Origin: Panaeolus papilionaceus
Taxonomy: Eukaryota > Basidiomycota > Agaricomycetes > Agaricales
DNA length: 64,000 nucleotides
NCBI GenBank assembly: GCA_015501605.1
Contig: JADNRZ010000044.1
Span: 96,448 to 160,447, forward strand
Direction of reading: 5' to 3'
The notes under the pieces are model-generated. The model was not told the DNA's origin, ran no database searches, and saw only the letters and a program-made list of their open reading frames with translations. A program made the translations under genes and the position numbers. Shown one piece after another: positions 48,652 to 57,912 of the stretch; position 1 is the stretch's first letter; each line of letters opens with the position of its first letter.

Positions 48652-48722
48652 ATTAATTAAAATGAGATAAGACGAGATTTTGATGGCGCATCAAAATCTC
48701 GTCTTATCTCATTCTAATCAAT
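48652..48722. repeat. Near-perfect 71-base hairpin
   Basis: Perfect 25-base arms (48661-48685 and 48689-48713) around a 3-base loop GCG, extended by 9 more base pairs with two mismatches. A further partial copy of one arm (TCTCGTCTTATCACG) follows at about 48735. It has a very stable predicted stem and no gene. It lies at the left border of the KDZ element. Confidence 0.8.
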
Positions 48723-48942
48723 CTATATCACATCTCGTCTTATCACGTTGACAATCTGATCTATAATGAAATCAGAACCGACCTGAAATGTATTGCCAAT
48801 ATCTAATACATTGTTGGATATCAGCCGAAAATACCTGAAATTTAATAAAACTGGCAGTCATGAAATACGGCAGGGCATGGTGAGCAGGGTTATAAAACAA
48901 ATGAATAAAAAACCCACCAATGGATTGGACCGGGGTTGAGAA

Positions 48943-49600
48943 TCAAGGGGGCCCCTGGCCTTTGTCCTCCTCATCCTCCTCCTCCCAATCATCCACATCT
49001 TCTCCAGGGTTCTCAATATCAATACCTCCATGAAGTGCCTCTAGCAGGGTGCCATCTGGCGAGAATGTTGCCTCCGACTGGATAAATTGCTTGAGGGGTG
49101 TTTGCCATAGCCCCTTGAACTGCGTTGCCAATGCCTGCTGATGAATAGCCCGTTGGCTCGCATATGCGTTCAACCCCTCCCGCAAAGCGCTATCCACCAA
49201 CAAATCCCGGAGCCTAGCATCAGAGGCCCACTTCTTGGCCCTCCACTCCAGGTACAGTAGCACCCTCCGCATCTCCTCCTTCAGAAGGAGAACCTCCTCC
49301 CTTGCCCTCAGTGCCCTTGCCCGACTTTTTGACCATTCTGCCCTCAAAATGGTATCGGCATCCATATCTTTTGTAGCCGCTCCCTTCCCCAACCAAATCC
49401 ACGAAATTGTCCTCCTGGTTTCCCCCGTACCATCCCTCTTGCTCCTTTCCTCAGCCAATAGACTAAAATCCTGGGTTTGGGTTTGAACCCCCTCTGGCCG
49501 ATTTAAACGCGGGGCCTGACGTCCCTCCTCCCTGTTGCCTGCATTGGCAATGCTGAAATCGTTGTCCCCAGCTTGGTCCCCTGTGTCCCTGTCATCATCA

Positions 49601-49632
<32 letters not shown>

Positions 49633-50022
49633 TTCATCATCCTCATCCCAGCTGTCATCCCCACTAGTGTCATCCTCACTGCCGTCGCCCTGCTGAGTCC
49701 TCAACTCCTCCAGCTGGGCATCCGTAAGCGTCCCCTTCCTCCCCTCCGATTTTTTCAATCGGTTAGGGTCCCGGTAACTCCTGATGTCACCGTCAGCCAG
49801 GGTCCGTAATTCCTCCTCCCAATCCCCCGTTCCCGATAGGGCAAGCTTTGCGGTGCGACCTGCGCAGTAACGATCTGCTGCCAGTCGTGCCCTCTCGTGC
49901 ACCCTGTCGATGAACGCTCTGGATCTCGTCCCCTCACGTTGACCCCGGTGGTTTTTGTTCTTGAAATGAATGAGTCGGCTTTTAAGACGCAGGGTTTGGC
50001 AGAGGTGGTTGAGGGCGCTGCG
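48943..50022 (-). pseudogene. KDZ transposase, C-terminal part, cut off by retrotransposon
   Basis: The minus-strand frame is open from the retrotransposon junction at 50022 to the stop at 48943. It starts within ALNHLCQTLRLKSRLIHFKN and continues RGQREGTRSRAFIDRVHERA, LSGTGDWEEELRTLADGDIR, an Asp-rich stretch, RDGTGETRRTISWIWLGKG, ILRAEWSKSRARALRAREEV and LLLKEEMRRVLLYLEWRAKK. This order matches the C-terminal region of Kyakuja-Dileera-Zisupton transposases of agarics, which move their own DNA element. The acidic stretch is drawn out by a GTC repeat (49591-49642) into a run of about 14 Asp. Without its N-terminal two thirds, 7.9 kb away, this piece cannot be translated as part of a transposase. 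Confidence 0.8.
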
Positions 50023-50582
50023 TGTTACGGTAGCCCGACGGGCGCTTGCGGTTAAGGCCTTTGGACTAGTCGGAGTCGGTTCGGTCGTGCGATAGGATTC
50101 GAGTATCGTTCTAAGAATGCCACTGCGTACGCACGCTACGCTGGTATTGTCTTAGAAGAGAGCGAGAAGAGTAAGATCGTCGTAGAAGTTGTTGTTCTAT
50201 TCGAAGTTAAAGAACTAGCTAAAGAACAAGGGTATAAACTACGGTGTTTATATAGATATCTAGCGAGGCTGTGTGTGTAAATGTCGAGTAGATAAGGTGA
50301 GAGATATATGAGTCACAAGTATGGTCCGCAGTAGGAATGAGTCATAAATGTGAGAGAGATGAGTAAGAAGGTGAGTCATAGATAGGAAAATGAAGTGGAG
50401 CGACAGCGGGAATGAAGGTGGAGTGGGAGTCAGAGATAGGAGGGAAAGGTGGGGCTCCGGAGATAGGAAATAGACGAAATATAAGTACAAAGAGAGATGA
50501 TAGTACACGAAGATAAGATGAAGAGAGATAGTAGTCCAGATAAGATAAAGAGAAGATGAAGAAGAAAAGAGTCGACGTAACA
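50023..50582 (-). repeat. LTR, 3' end of the retrotransposon
   Basis: It is 560 bases with TGTTACG...CGTAACA ends. It differs from its partner by one substitution (near 50274) and one missing base (near 50190). Confidence 0.92.
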
Positions 50583-50592
50583 TTACCCCCGT
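50583..50592 (-). other. Polypurine tract
   Basis: On the element's own strand ACGGGGGTAA directly precedes the 3' LTR, the expected priming site for second-strand synthesis. Confidence 0.55.
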
Positions 50593-50613
50593 ATTAAGAC
50601 TGATTGACCTCAA

Positions 50614-51855
50614 TCAGGTGTTGATGTTGTGGATGGCTTCGTCGCACATGTCGTCGTCGTAGTCATAGAAGTCGTCGCGCCATGAGCCGTCGTTGTTGGT
50701 GGATGATCTGGGCTGCCATTCTCCTCGTTCTCTCGATTCTCTGTCGATTCGATCCCAGGGGCGGAGTTTGGTCCATGGATTTGAAGGGGAGTTTCGATTG
50801 GAGGAGGCTTTCCTTTTCCCTTTCTTGTTCTTGATGATAGGACCAGGGCAGGAGTTAAGGCGGTGACCAGGTGCTTCCTTTCTGCAGTTCCAACAGATGA
50901 AGTCGGGACAGTCTGTTATGAAATGATCAGGAACGGGACATTTTAAGCAGAGTTGGGTGCCCTGTTTTAAGAGAGTGACGAGGTTACTGGTGGCGACGGG
51001 GTCAAGGTTTGTGAATAGATTTTTAGGGTCGCGAGATGCGAGTTCCGGTAGAGTTGGTAGTTGGGGAATGGGAAATGAGTAGTCGTAGGAGGGGTTTTTA
51101 TTGTGTTTGAAGGTGTAGTTGTCGTTGGGTTCGTGACCAGCGTATTTCTTCCTTTGCTCGACGATGAGTTCCATGAGACGATTCCTGCAGTCTGGGTCGT
51201 TGAAATGTTGTTGGCAGAAGGCCTCGAACTGGCCACATCCAACGTCCCAGTTGTCAGTGGCTTTCCTGCGGAGGTTGTCGCATATTGCCATTAACTTGAG
51301 GATCTGTTTCTTGATTTCGTTGACGTTGTTGTCCATGAAACGAAAGTGGGGCAAGTGATGATCGGAGAACGGGAGCTTCCACGCTAGGAGGTCGTAGTCT
51401 TCTTTGGTACGGAAGATGTCGACGAACTCTTCGAAGCTGATAGTGGTACGGTCGTGAGCGGAGCCAGGGGTGACAGAGGGTGTTTCCCATCCTTTAGCTT
51501 GATAGAGGATGTTGGTGAGCTCAGGGTCGTTACCGTTGACAATGGTGTTCTCGTGGGCTTGAACGAGAGTGTTGAGGACGTCGTCGAGACTTTGAATCTC
51601 GGAGATTTTGGATGAAGAGGCTTCACGTCGATTGGCTTCTTCTTCAAGGAGGCGTCCTCGTTGTTTGGCTTCGGCGATGAGGGTTTTGGTGCGAGCAATG
51701 AATTCCTCATTGGACATTGATTGGGGAAAAACTGGAGAAGTGACAGTGGGAGGGTCCGAGAAGGAACCTTGAGCTGGAGAGTGGATTCGAACGGATTTGG
51801 GGGCAGACGAGAAAGAGGAAGAGGATGAGGATTTGAGAGCGGAGGTGGTAGTCAT
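50614..51855 (-). CDS. Extra retrotransposon frame with two CCHC zinc knuckles
   Basis: An intact frame of 413 residues lies between the end of the integrase-chromodomain frame and the 3' LTR. The start MTTTSALKSSSS at 51855 was chosen because the frame upstream overlaps pol; a longer reading to 52035 is possible. Order: Ser-rich N-terminus, a coiled-coil-like stretch (NEEFIARTKTLIAEAKQRGR then LLEEEANRREASSSKISEIQ), a helical middle, then CLKCPVPDHFITDCP (CX2CX4HX4C) and CWNCRKEAPGHRLNSC (CX2CX6HX4C), and a basic then acidic tail (KKGKRKASSNR; DDFYDYDDDMCDEA). CCHC knuckles bind single-stranded nucleic acid, so it may be a second Gag-like nucleocapsid or a factor acting on element RNA. It has no membrane segment, so it is not envelope-like. 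It is the one intact frame of the element. Confidence 0.75.
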   Translation of the reverse strand: MTTTSALKSSSSSSFSSAPKSVRIHSPAQGSFSDPPTVTSPVFPQSMSNEEFIARTKTLIAEAKQRGRLLEEEANRREASSSKISEIQSLDDVLNTLVQAHENTIVNGNDPELTNILYQAKGWETPSVTPGSAHDRTTISFEEFVDIFRTKEDYDLLAWKLPFSDHHLPHFRFMDNNVNEIKKQILKLMAICDNLRRKATDNWDVGCGQFEAFCQQHFNDPDCRNRLMELIVEQRKKYAGHEPNDNYTFKHNKNPSYDYSFPIPQLPTLPELASRDPKNLFTNLDPVATSNLVTLLKQGTQLCLKCPVPDHFITDCPDFICWNCRKEAPGHRLNSCPGPIIKNKKGKRKASSNRNSPSNPWTKLRPWDRIDRESRERGEWQPRSSTNNDGSWRDDFYDYDDDMCDEAIHNINT

Positions 51856-51895
51856 GTTGTTTGTAGAGAAGTAGTTGTTGGTTGAACTGGGGAAT

Positions 51896-52852
51896 CTAGG
51901 TAAGTTTGTGACGCTTCTTATAAGGTAGGAGAATGTCAGGGGCATTGGCAAGGTGAGATTCTGGTTCCCATGAATTGTGGAACGGTGTGAAACCTTTCCA
52001 TGAAACGAAGTATTCTCTGTTGTTCTGCTTCCCACGGTGTTTGTGAATTCGGTCGAGTTCGTATTCTTCTTCTCCGCCGATGATGTCCGGTGGCGGTTGG
52101 GGGAAGTTTGGTCCGTGTTCGGGTGTTTCAGAATATTCGGAGAGAAGAGTGGCGTGGAATACGTCGTGGATCTTCCAATAGTTTGGGAGCTTGAGGCGGT
52201 ACGTGACGGGTCCCAGAACTTCGGTAATTGGAAAGGGTCCTTCTCTCTTGGTTGAGATCTTCTTATTGTGCCCGAGTTTCAGGTTTCGGGAGTCTAGCCA
52301 GACTAGGTCTCCTTTCTTGAATGGCGTGAACGGGTTCTTGCTGAAGTTGATCATTCTATTTCTGGCAAACGTGTGAGCGGCGATAGCTTCCTGTCGGATT
52401 TTGAGGAGGGAAGCGAGCTTCTTGTCCACAGAAGGGTAGACCGTGTGTTCGAAGGCCAAAGGGATCTGTGTAGGACTCGTTCCTAGCATAAGTTCGAAAG
52501 GGGAATGAGCGCGGTCAGAGTGTCGTCGGTTGTTATGAGTGAATTCAAGGGTGGGGAGTGCATCGGGCCAAGATTCGGGGTTCGTGATACAATAGATGGA
52601 GAGGTATACTTCGATTTCTTGGTTGAAACGTTCTGTGGTGCCGTCTGTCTGGGGGTGATATGCTGTGGAAAGTTTGGATTCGACATTGAGGAGTCTGAGA
52701 AGTTCTTTGAAGGCGTGGGCTGCGAATCTGGGGTCTCGATCTGAAGTGATGGAGTCTGGGAGTCCAAATCTTTTGTAAAGGTTATCGAGTAAAAGTTTGG
52801 CTGTGCCTTCAGCAGTGATCGTTTTGGAACAAGGAATGAGAATTACCCCTTC
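51896..52852 (-). CDS. Integrase catalytic core, GPY/F module and chromodomain (frameshifted part of pol)
   Basis: The frame is continuous to a stop at 51896. It carries the second catalytic Asp (SITSDRDPRFAAHAF), the Glu (TERFNQEIEVYL), a GPY/F-like module (REGPFPITEVLGPVTYRLKL) and a C-terminal chromodomain (EEYELDRIHKHRGKQNNREY, then FVSWKGFTPFHNSWEPESHL). The chromodomain is thought to steer chromoviruses toward marked chromatin. The first catalytic Asp lies in the preceding frame. The two frames join at a run of four C on the plus strand near 52846-52849, where one base seems to be missing. Confidence 0.85.
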   Translation of the reverse strand, partial: EGVILIPCSKTITAEGTAKLLLDNLYKRFGLPDSITSDRDPRFAAHAFKELLRLLNVESKLSTAYHPQTDGTTERFNQEIEVYLSIYCITNPESWPDALPTLEFTHNNRRHSDRAHSPFELMLGTSPTQIPLAFEHTVYPSVDKKLASLLKIRQEAIAAHTFARNRMINFSKNPFTPFKKGDLVWLDSRNLKLGHNKKISTKREGPFPITEVLGPVTYRLKLPNYWKIHDVFHATLLSEYSETPEHGPNFPQPPPDIIGGEEEYELDRIHKHRGKQNNREYFVSWKGFTPFHNSWEPESHLANAPDILLPYKKRHKLT

Positions 52853-53304
52853 GTAAGGCCGTGGTCCACCACGGATAGAATAGAGTCGTATCCGAGGGAT
52901 GGCGGTAGGTCGGTGATTAGGTCCATTGACGTCTGGGCGAAGGGTTTTAATGATTCTGGAGCAGGGATCGGCATCAAGGTGGGTCGTGCGGGGTTCCGAT
53001 TGATCTTGAACTGTTGGCAGGTGGAGCATCCTTTGACGTAGGCGGAGATAAATCGACGCATACCAGGCCACCAATATGATGTGGCGACGGCGTTGTAAGT
53101 TTCGATTTGGCCAGGATGTCCAGCAGTGACGGGATCGTGGAAGTGCATGACGATGGATTTTCTAAGTTCTTGGTCATTCGGGACGTAGACCTTGTCTTTG
53201 TAGAAGAGGAGTTTCCCGTGGTCTCCTTCTTCGAAGGACCAATCGTTGATCGAGGTGCCAGAGGTGACATTGGTATTCTTCAACAGTGTTTCTAGAGCTT
53301 CCAT
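52843..53304 (-). CDS. Integrase zinc-binding domain and start of core (frameshifted part of pol)
   Basis: It contains the H-H-C-C zinc-binding module (HFHDPVTAGHPGQIETYN, YVKGCSTCQQFK) and the first core Asp (TSMDLITDLPPS). It ends at an early TAA after VVDHGLTKG. It overlaps the protease-RT frame by 13 bases in another frame, so a shift is also needed at about 53290-53320. Confidence 0.85.
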   Translation of the reverse strand: MEALETLLKNTNVTSGTSINDWSFEEGDHGKLLFYKDKVYVPNDQELRKSIVMHFHDPVTAGHPGQIETYNAVATSYWWPGMRRFISAYVKGCSTCQQFKINRNPARPTLMPIPAPESLKPFAQTSMDLITDLPPSLGYDSILSVVDHGLTKG

Positions 53305-55517
53305 GGCGTTCTTGTCGAGGGTCGTGCTTCGGTGATTTGCTTCTGGAGTTCAGTGTCAATAAGGTTGATAAACAGGGTTTCTGGGAGCATAGTGATGTCA
53401 GTGTTTTCTTCGTTTTCTCCTTCTGGAATAAGGTCGGGTCGTCGTGAGAGCGCGTCGGATTGGATCATTTTATGGCCGGGCATGTGTTCGAGTTTGATGT
53501 CGTATTCAGAGAGGATAAGGAACCATCTTGCTTGTCGCCGGTTAAGGTTCTGGGGGGAGCGCCAGTATGTGAGGTTCTTGTGGTCGGAGTGTACAACAGT
53601 CATGTGAGGGGATCCCAGGATGTAATGCTTCCATTCTTCGAGCGCTCGGATAACTCCAAGGAGTTCTCGGTCGAAGACTTGGTAGTTCTGTTCGGCTGGA
53701 GAGAAAGAACGAGAGAGGAAACATACGGGGTGTCGTTTTCCGTTGCTGTCGGTTTGGGTGAGAACAGCTCCATAAGCATATTGAGATGCGTCAGCCTCGA
53801 TTTGAAATGGTCGGTTCTGATCGGGCATCGCGAGGACTGGTTCTTTACTGAATCGGTCTTTGAGGTTGTCGAATGCGGTCTGGTGAGTTTCTGTCCAGAT
53901 GAAAGGTCGGTCTTTTCGGAGTAGGTCGTTCAGGGGTCTAGCGAGATCGGAGTAGTGTCGGATGAATTTTCGGTAGAAGTTGCCAAAGCCTAGGAACGAC
54001 CGGACTTGTTTGAGGGTCTTTGGGGTCGGCCAGTCTTTAATACCGGAGATCTTGGCGGGGTCCATGGAGATCTTGTTGTGTTCGATGATAAATCCTAGGT
54101 AGGCGATCTTGGTTTTGTTGAATTTGCATTTTTCGGGTTTCAAGTAGAGGTCGTTTTCTTTCATGATCTGGAGTACTTCTTTGGTGTATTTTTCGAGGTC
54201 CTGTTCGTTTGTGGCATAGATCAAGATGTCGTCCATGTAGATGATGATATAACCGTTTTCGACTTGTCGGATGAAGATATTGTCCATCATTGATTGGAAG
54301 GTCGCTGGGGAGTTGCAAAGGCCGAAGAACATAACGAGGGGTTCAAAGAGTCCGTACTTGGTCTTGAAGGCCGCCTTCCATTCATCTCCTTCCTTGATTC
54401 GGATATTGTTGTAGCCCCATCGAACGTCGAGTTTAGTGAAATATTTGGCGTCTCGGAGTTTATCCATAAGGTCGGTGACAAGGGGGAGAGGGTAGGCGTT
54501 TTTAATGGTTCCTTCGTTCAAATGTCGGTAGTCTTGGCATGGGCGTAGTTTGCCATCCTTCTTCGCAACATAGAAAAATCCTGCGGCTTCAGGGGATTCG
54601 CTATGTCGGATGGTTCCCTTGGCAAGGTGTTCATCGAGGAACTGTTTGGTGACATCGTCCTGTTCTCGGTTGAGGGAGTAAACTTTGGCGGATTTGTGGA
54701 CAAAATCAGGTTTGAGCTTGATCTCGTGATCCCAGGGTTTGTGCGCTGGTAAGGTCGAAGAGGCTTCTTCACTGAAAACGGAAATCCAAGGGTGGTATTC
54801 TGGTGGAACGATCTTGGTCGGGTCGGTTTCGTCGGTTTTCTTGTCAAATTTCTGAGCAAAGGCTTGGGAATGCGTCAGAGTTGTGTCGATCCAGATTTCT
54901 TTGGTTTCTTCTGTCGGTTCTCCTTCCATAAAGGAGATGATCAGGTCGTCGGTCGTAAGTCGGTCTGGTCTGGTCAGGGTCGTGTTCTTTCCAAGCATCT
55001 TCTTAACGTGGAGTTCCAGTTGAGAGATGGTTCGTTCTTCGATGATAATCGAGTCGGTTGGGTACCAGTCGGGAATCGGGTTCTTCGTGCTATTCAAGCG
55101 TTCTTCTCTGTCGGGTTCGTCCTTAATAGTTGGGGTACGCCAGTTTAGAGAGGCATTCTTCCAGTCGATCTCGGGGTTCGTATCCTGCAACCAGGGCAGT
55201 CCCAAGATAATCTTCTGATTTCCTAACCCAGTTACTAGGAAATCGGTTTTCTTGATTTTGTCATAGATCTTCAGGTTCAGAGTCGTTCGGTGGGTAATTG
55301 TACCCTTCTTGTTCGCGGTGCCGTCAACGTTTCGGACTAGGATCGGTGTTCTGAGTGGAGTCAGGGGAAGGTCGTGGAGTTTCGCAAATGATTGGTCGAT
55401 GAATATGCCAGCCGCTCCAGAGTCAAGGAGGGCTTGAGTATGCAGGGGTTCGGCGGTTCTCAGTTGTTCACACTTGATAGTCACGGGGACAGAAAAAGAT
55501 TCATTGTGAGCTATCAA
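53292..55517 (-). CDS. pol: Retroviral-type protease, reverse transcriptase and RNase H (pol)
   Basis: This is 741 residues in one frame. The aspartic protease site ALLDSGAAGIFID is near residue 30. The RT follows, with FTKLDVRWGYNNIRI, the catalytic YIIIYMDDILIY and LGFGNFYRKFI. RNase H has FQIEADASQYAYGAVL, DRELLGVIRALEEWKHY and the HSDHKNLTYW strand. The last Asp of the RNase H set is in GHKMIQSDALSRR. All catalytic residues are present. It copies the element RNA into DNA within virus-like particles. It lies in a different frame from gag, and the 47-base gap with a separate ATG at 55517 suggests either reinitiation or a lost frameshift link. Confidence 0.93.
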   Translation of the reverse strand: MIAHNESFSVPVTIKCEQLRTAEPLHTQALLDSGAAGIFIDQSFAKLHDLPLTPLRTPILVRNVDGTANKKGTITHRTTLNLKIYDKIKKTDFLVTGLGNQKIILGLPWLQDTNPEIDWKNASLNWRTPTIKDEPDREERLNSTKNPIPDWYPTDSIIIEERTISQLELHVKKMLGKNTTLTRPDRLTTDDLIISFMEGEPTEETKEIWIDTTLTHSQAFAQKFDKKTDETDPTKIVPPEYHPWISVFSEEASSTLPAHKPWDHEIKLKPDFVHKSAKVYSLNREQDDVTKQFLDEHLAKGTIRHSESPEAAGFFYVAKKDGKLRPCQDYRHLNEGTIKNAYPLPLVTDLMDKLRDAKYFTKLDVRWGYNNIRIKEGDEWKAAFKTKYGLFEPLVMFFGLCNSPATFQSMMDNIFIRQVENGYIIIYMDDILIYATNEQDLEKYTKEVLQIMKENDLYLKPEKCKFNKTKIAYLGFIIEHNKISMDPAKISGIKDWPTPKTLKQVRSFLGFGNFYRKFIRHYSDLARPLNDLLRKDRPFIWTETHQTAFDNLKDRFSKEPVLAMPDQNRPFQIEADASQYAYGAVLTQTDSNGKRHPVCFLSRSFSPAEQNYQVFDRELLGVIRALEEWKHYILGSPHMTVVHSDHKNLTYWRSPQNLNRRQARWFLILSEYDIKLEHMPGHKMIQSDALSRRPDLIPEGENEENTDITMLPETLFINLIDTELQKQITEARPSTRTPWKL

Positions 55518-55564
55518 AGCGGAACAAACTGATACATAAGGTTTAGACGTCGAGGCGAAACCTT

Positions 55565-56374
55565 TTAGGAAAAATCCTGTTCTTGCAATTCGGAGGCAAA
55601 TTCGGCGCGCTGTTCTTCGTTCAAGTCTTGATAGAAAGTGCGGATGTATTTGGCGAAATCCTTCGGGTTTCTAGTCGGGGCGGCGTCGCGGTTGCTGGTG
55701 TTCTGGTTCTGGTTCGTTTTCTTGAGATCGCGGTTAGGGCAGAATTTGGAGATATGACCTGGTTGGTGGCAGCGGAAGCAGGTGCCATTCTTCATGTGGT
55801 CCGCGCGTTCAACTTCGGTGAGATTGATTTGCTTGGAATTTGCAAATCTGAACCCCATCTGGTTAGAGGTGAAGCGTTTGGCTGGTTTCTTGTCGAATGG
55901 GAAAGGGAAGGATTCCCTCCAACGGGCGTCCACTTCTGCTGCTCGGTCCATCCACTCCTTCAGGGTGTAGGGGTTGTATCCGTTGTTGCGAATTCTGTCC
56001 AAGATCGGTTTCTTGAGGGAGTCTTGGTAGATCCCGATCAGCAGGTCTTCCATTGGTTCAATGTCATCGTCAGGGTCGGTATGAGGGAAGGCATAGCCTG
56101 CGGTGATCATGAGGTTCTTGAAAGCGGTGTTGTGTGACTCGACATTCCCTTCTTGTTGGATGTTTTTGAGGTCCTTTCTGGCGTGGTCTTGTCCAAGTCG
56201 TGGGGCGAAGTCTTCATTGAATTTTTTAAGGAAGTCGTTGAACCTTCCATAGGAAAACCGCGGTCCTGTTCCTTTGGGCATCATCAAACTTTCCAGCGAG
56301 GAAGCAGCGTTTCCAGTCCATCGCCTCTCTTTCTTCCTTTGGTCCTTCAGTGAAGTAAGACAGGATGAAGGCAA
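55565..56374 (-). CDS. gag: Gag, C-terminal part with CCHC knuckle
   Basis: The meaningful part begins at about 56280 (YGRFNDFLKKFNEDFAP) and includes the typical gag helices (YTLKEWMDRAAEVDARWRES) and one zinc knuckle CFRCHQPGHISKFC. It ends at 55565. The 5' portion of this open frame up to 56374 is only an overlap with the preceding gag frame. A frameshift at about 56250-56300 separates the two halves. Confidence 0.85.
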   Translation of the reverse strand: MPSSCLTSLKDQRKKERRWTGNAASSLESLMMPKGTGPRFSYGRFNDFLKKFNEDFAPRLGQDHARKDLKNIQQEGNVESHNTAFKNLMITAGYAFPHTDPDDDIEPMEDLLIGIYQDSLKKPILDRIRNNGYNPYTLKEWMDRAAEVDARWRESFPFPFDKKPAKRFTSNQMGFRFANSKQINLTEVERADHMKNGTCFRCHQPGHISKFCPNRDLKKTNQNQNTSNRDAAPTRNPKDFAKYIRTFYQDLNEEQRAEFASELQEQDFS

Positions 56375-56978
56375 TCTTTAGATCATCATTGTTGTAGATG
56401 TGTCGGTTGATGTGGAGATAGGATCGGCATTCGGTGATGAAATGTTTGGTCTTTGTGCGATCTCCTGCAAACTTCTCAGGTGCGCCAAGGTTGACTTCTT
56501 TCTTCATGGCGTTTTTGAATGCCTCTGCAGCAGGGTCATCTTGTGGGCCATTGCCGGGACCAGGGTTGCCAGGAGGGTCGGGGTCACCTTGTCCTTCGTC
56601 ATCGGTTCCGGGGTTGGGGTCTCCTTCAGGTGGTCCGGAGAGTCCTCTCTGGGAGCGATCTTGGACAGTCCCTCCAGGTCTCGAAGAGGAGGCAGAGCGG
56701 CCTCCTGGGGGGTGAGTGAGAGTTGCAGTCGCCATGCTAGTAGAGAACGAAGGGATTTCGGTGCTAAAGACTGGAGTTCTGGTGATAGTGTAGTCCAGTT
56801 CTCTGGGGTCGTATGGTTCAATTGGTTGACTGAGGGCAAGAGAGACGTCGAGGGGTTGTTCGGGTTCTTTCAAGGGTTCTTCTGGTGTGCCTGGGATTTC
56901 TTCTGGTTCGTTCGTGGGTTCAGTAGGTCTGGGGTCTCTGGGATTCTCTTGGTTCGCTGGCTGATACTGAGGTGTCAA
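56226..56978 (-). CDS. gag: Gag, N-terminal part
   Basis: A Pro/Glu-rich N-terminus (EEIPGTPEEPLKEPEQPLDV), a Gly/Pro/Asp-rich linker, then the start of the capsid-like domain (LGAPEKFAGDRTKTKHFITE, DDLKIAFILSYFTEG). It loses frame after KRCFLAGKF. The frame remains open upstream of 56978 through a direct repeat, so the real start may lie farther toward 57100, or at the internal ATG at about 56735. Confidence 0.75.
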   Translation of the reverse strand: MTPQYQPANQENPRDPRPTEPTNEPEEIPGTPEEPLKEPEQPLDVSLALSQPIEPYDPRELDYTITRTPVFSTEIPSFSTSMATATLTHPPGGRSASSSRPGGTVQDRSQRGLSGPPEGDPNPGTDDEGQGDPDPPGNPGPGNGPQDDPAAEAFKNAMKKEVNLGAPEKFAGDRTKTKHFITECRSYLHINRHIYNNDDLKIAFILSYFTEGPKEEREAMDWKRCFLAGKFDDAQRNRTAVFLWKVQRLP

Positions 56979-57102
56979 GTTCTTCTTGTTCGTTGGTCTG
57001 GGATTCTTGTTCAGTTTCTGGGAATTCTCTTTGTTCGCTGTGTGATACAGGAGTGTCGAGTTCTTCTTGTTCGTTTGGTCTGGGATTCTAGTTCGGTTTC
57101 TG
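56940..57102 (-). repeat. Tandem direct repeat, about 80 bases, in the gag leader
   Basis: Two successive copies share GTGTC(A/G)AGTTCTTCTTGTTCG and TGGTCTGGGATTCT. The second copy has an extra T in TTTGG and a few substitutions. Confidence 0.7.
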
Positions 57103-57351
57103 GGTCTGGTTCGGAGAGAGGGTCGTTGGTCTTCTGTTGTCTTTTTTGGATGTTTCTAATTTTCCCCAGGGTTTCTTCTTTCTGAGCGGGAATCGTAATC
57201 CTCTGCTGCTAGTTGATACAGGAGAGGTAGCTTGGCTGGAGGTTCCTGATCGAGGTCTGGTGCTGGTGTTCTTCTTCTGGGTTGCCGTTTTGTATTGAGA
57301 GGTGCCGTCTCGTAAATTACGGACGGTGTGCGTTGGGGTAGCTAGTTCTTT

Positions 57352-57912
57352 TGTTACGGTAGCCCGACGGGCGCTTGCGGTTAAGGCCTTTGGACTAGTC
57401 GGAGTCGGTTCGGTCGTGCGATAGGATTCGAGTATCGTTCTAAGAATGCCACTGCGTACGCACGCTACGCTGGTATTGTCTTAGAAGAGAGCGAGAAGAG
57501 TAAGATCGTCGTTAGAAGTTGTTGTTCTATTCGAAGTTAAAGAACTAGCTAAAGAACAAGGGTATAAACTACGGTGTTTATATAGATATCTAGCGAGGCT
57601 GTGCGTGTAAATGTCGAGTAGATAAGGTGAGAGATATATGAGTCACAAGTATGGTCCGCAGTAGGAATGAGTCATAAATGTGAGAGAGATGAGTAAGAAG
57701 GTGAGTCATAGATAGGAAAATGAAGTGGAGCGACAGCGGGAATGAAGGTGGAGTGGGAGTCAGAGATAGGAGGGAAAGGTGGGGCTCCGGAGATAGGAAA
57801 TAGACGAAATATAAGTACAAAGAGAGATGATAGTACACGAAGATAAGATGAAGAGAGATAGTAGTCCAGATAAGATAAAGAGAAGATGAAGAAGAAAAGA
57901 GTCGACGTAACA
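57352..57912 (-). repeat. LTR, 5' end of the retrotransposon
   Basis: It is 561 bases with TGTTACG...CGTAACA ends. As the 5' LTR it should hold the promoter. TATATAGATATC-like sequence (about 57577-57588 on the plus strand) is AT-rich but its role is unproven. Just inside, on the element strand, AAAGAACTAGCTACCCC should be the primer-binding region; I could not match it to a particular tRNA. Confidence 0.92.

Noticed and set aside
50614..52035. Extra retrotransposon frame considered as an envelope gene
   Set aside because: No signal peptide or membrane segment; the two CCHC knuckles point to a nucleic-acid-binding protein.
56400..57185. 261-codon plus-strand frame opposite gag
   Set aside because: Antisense to a recognisable gag and composed of Val/Gly/Ser/Phe from its codon pattern.
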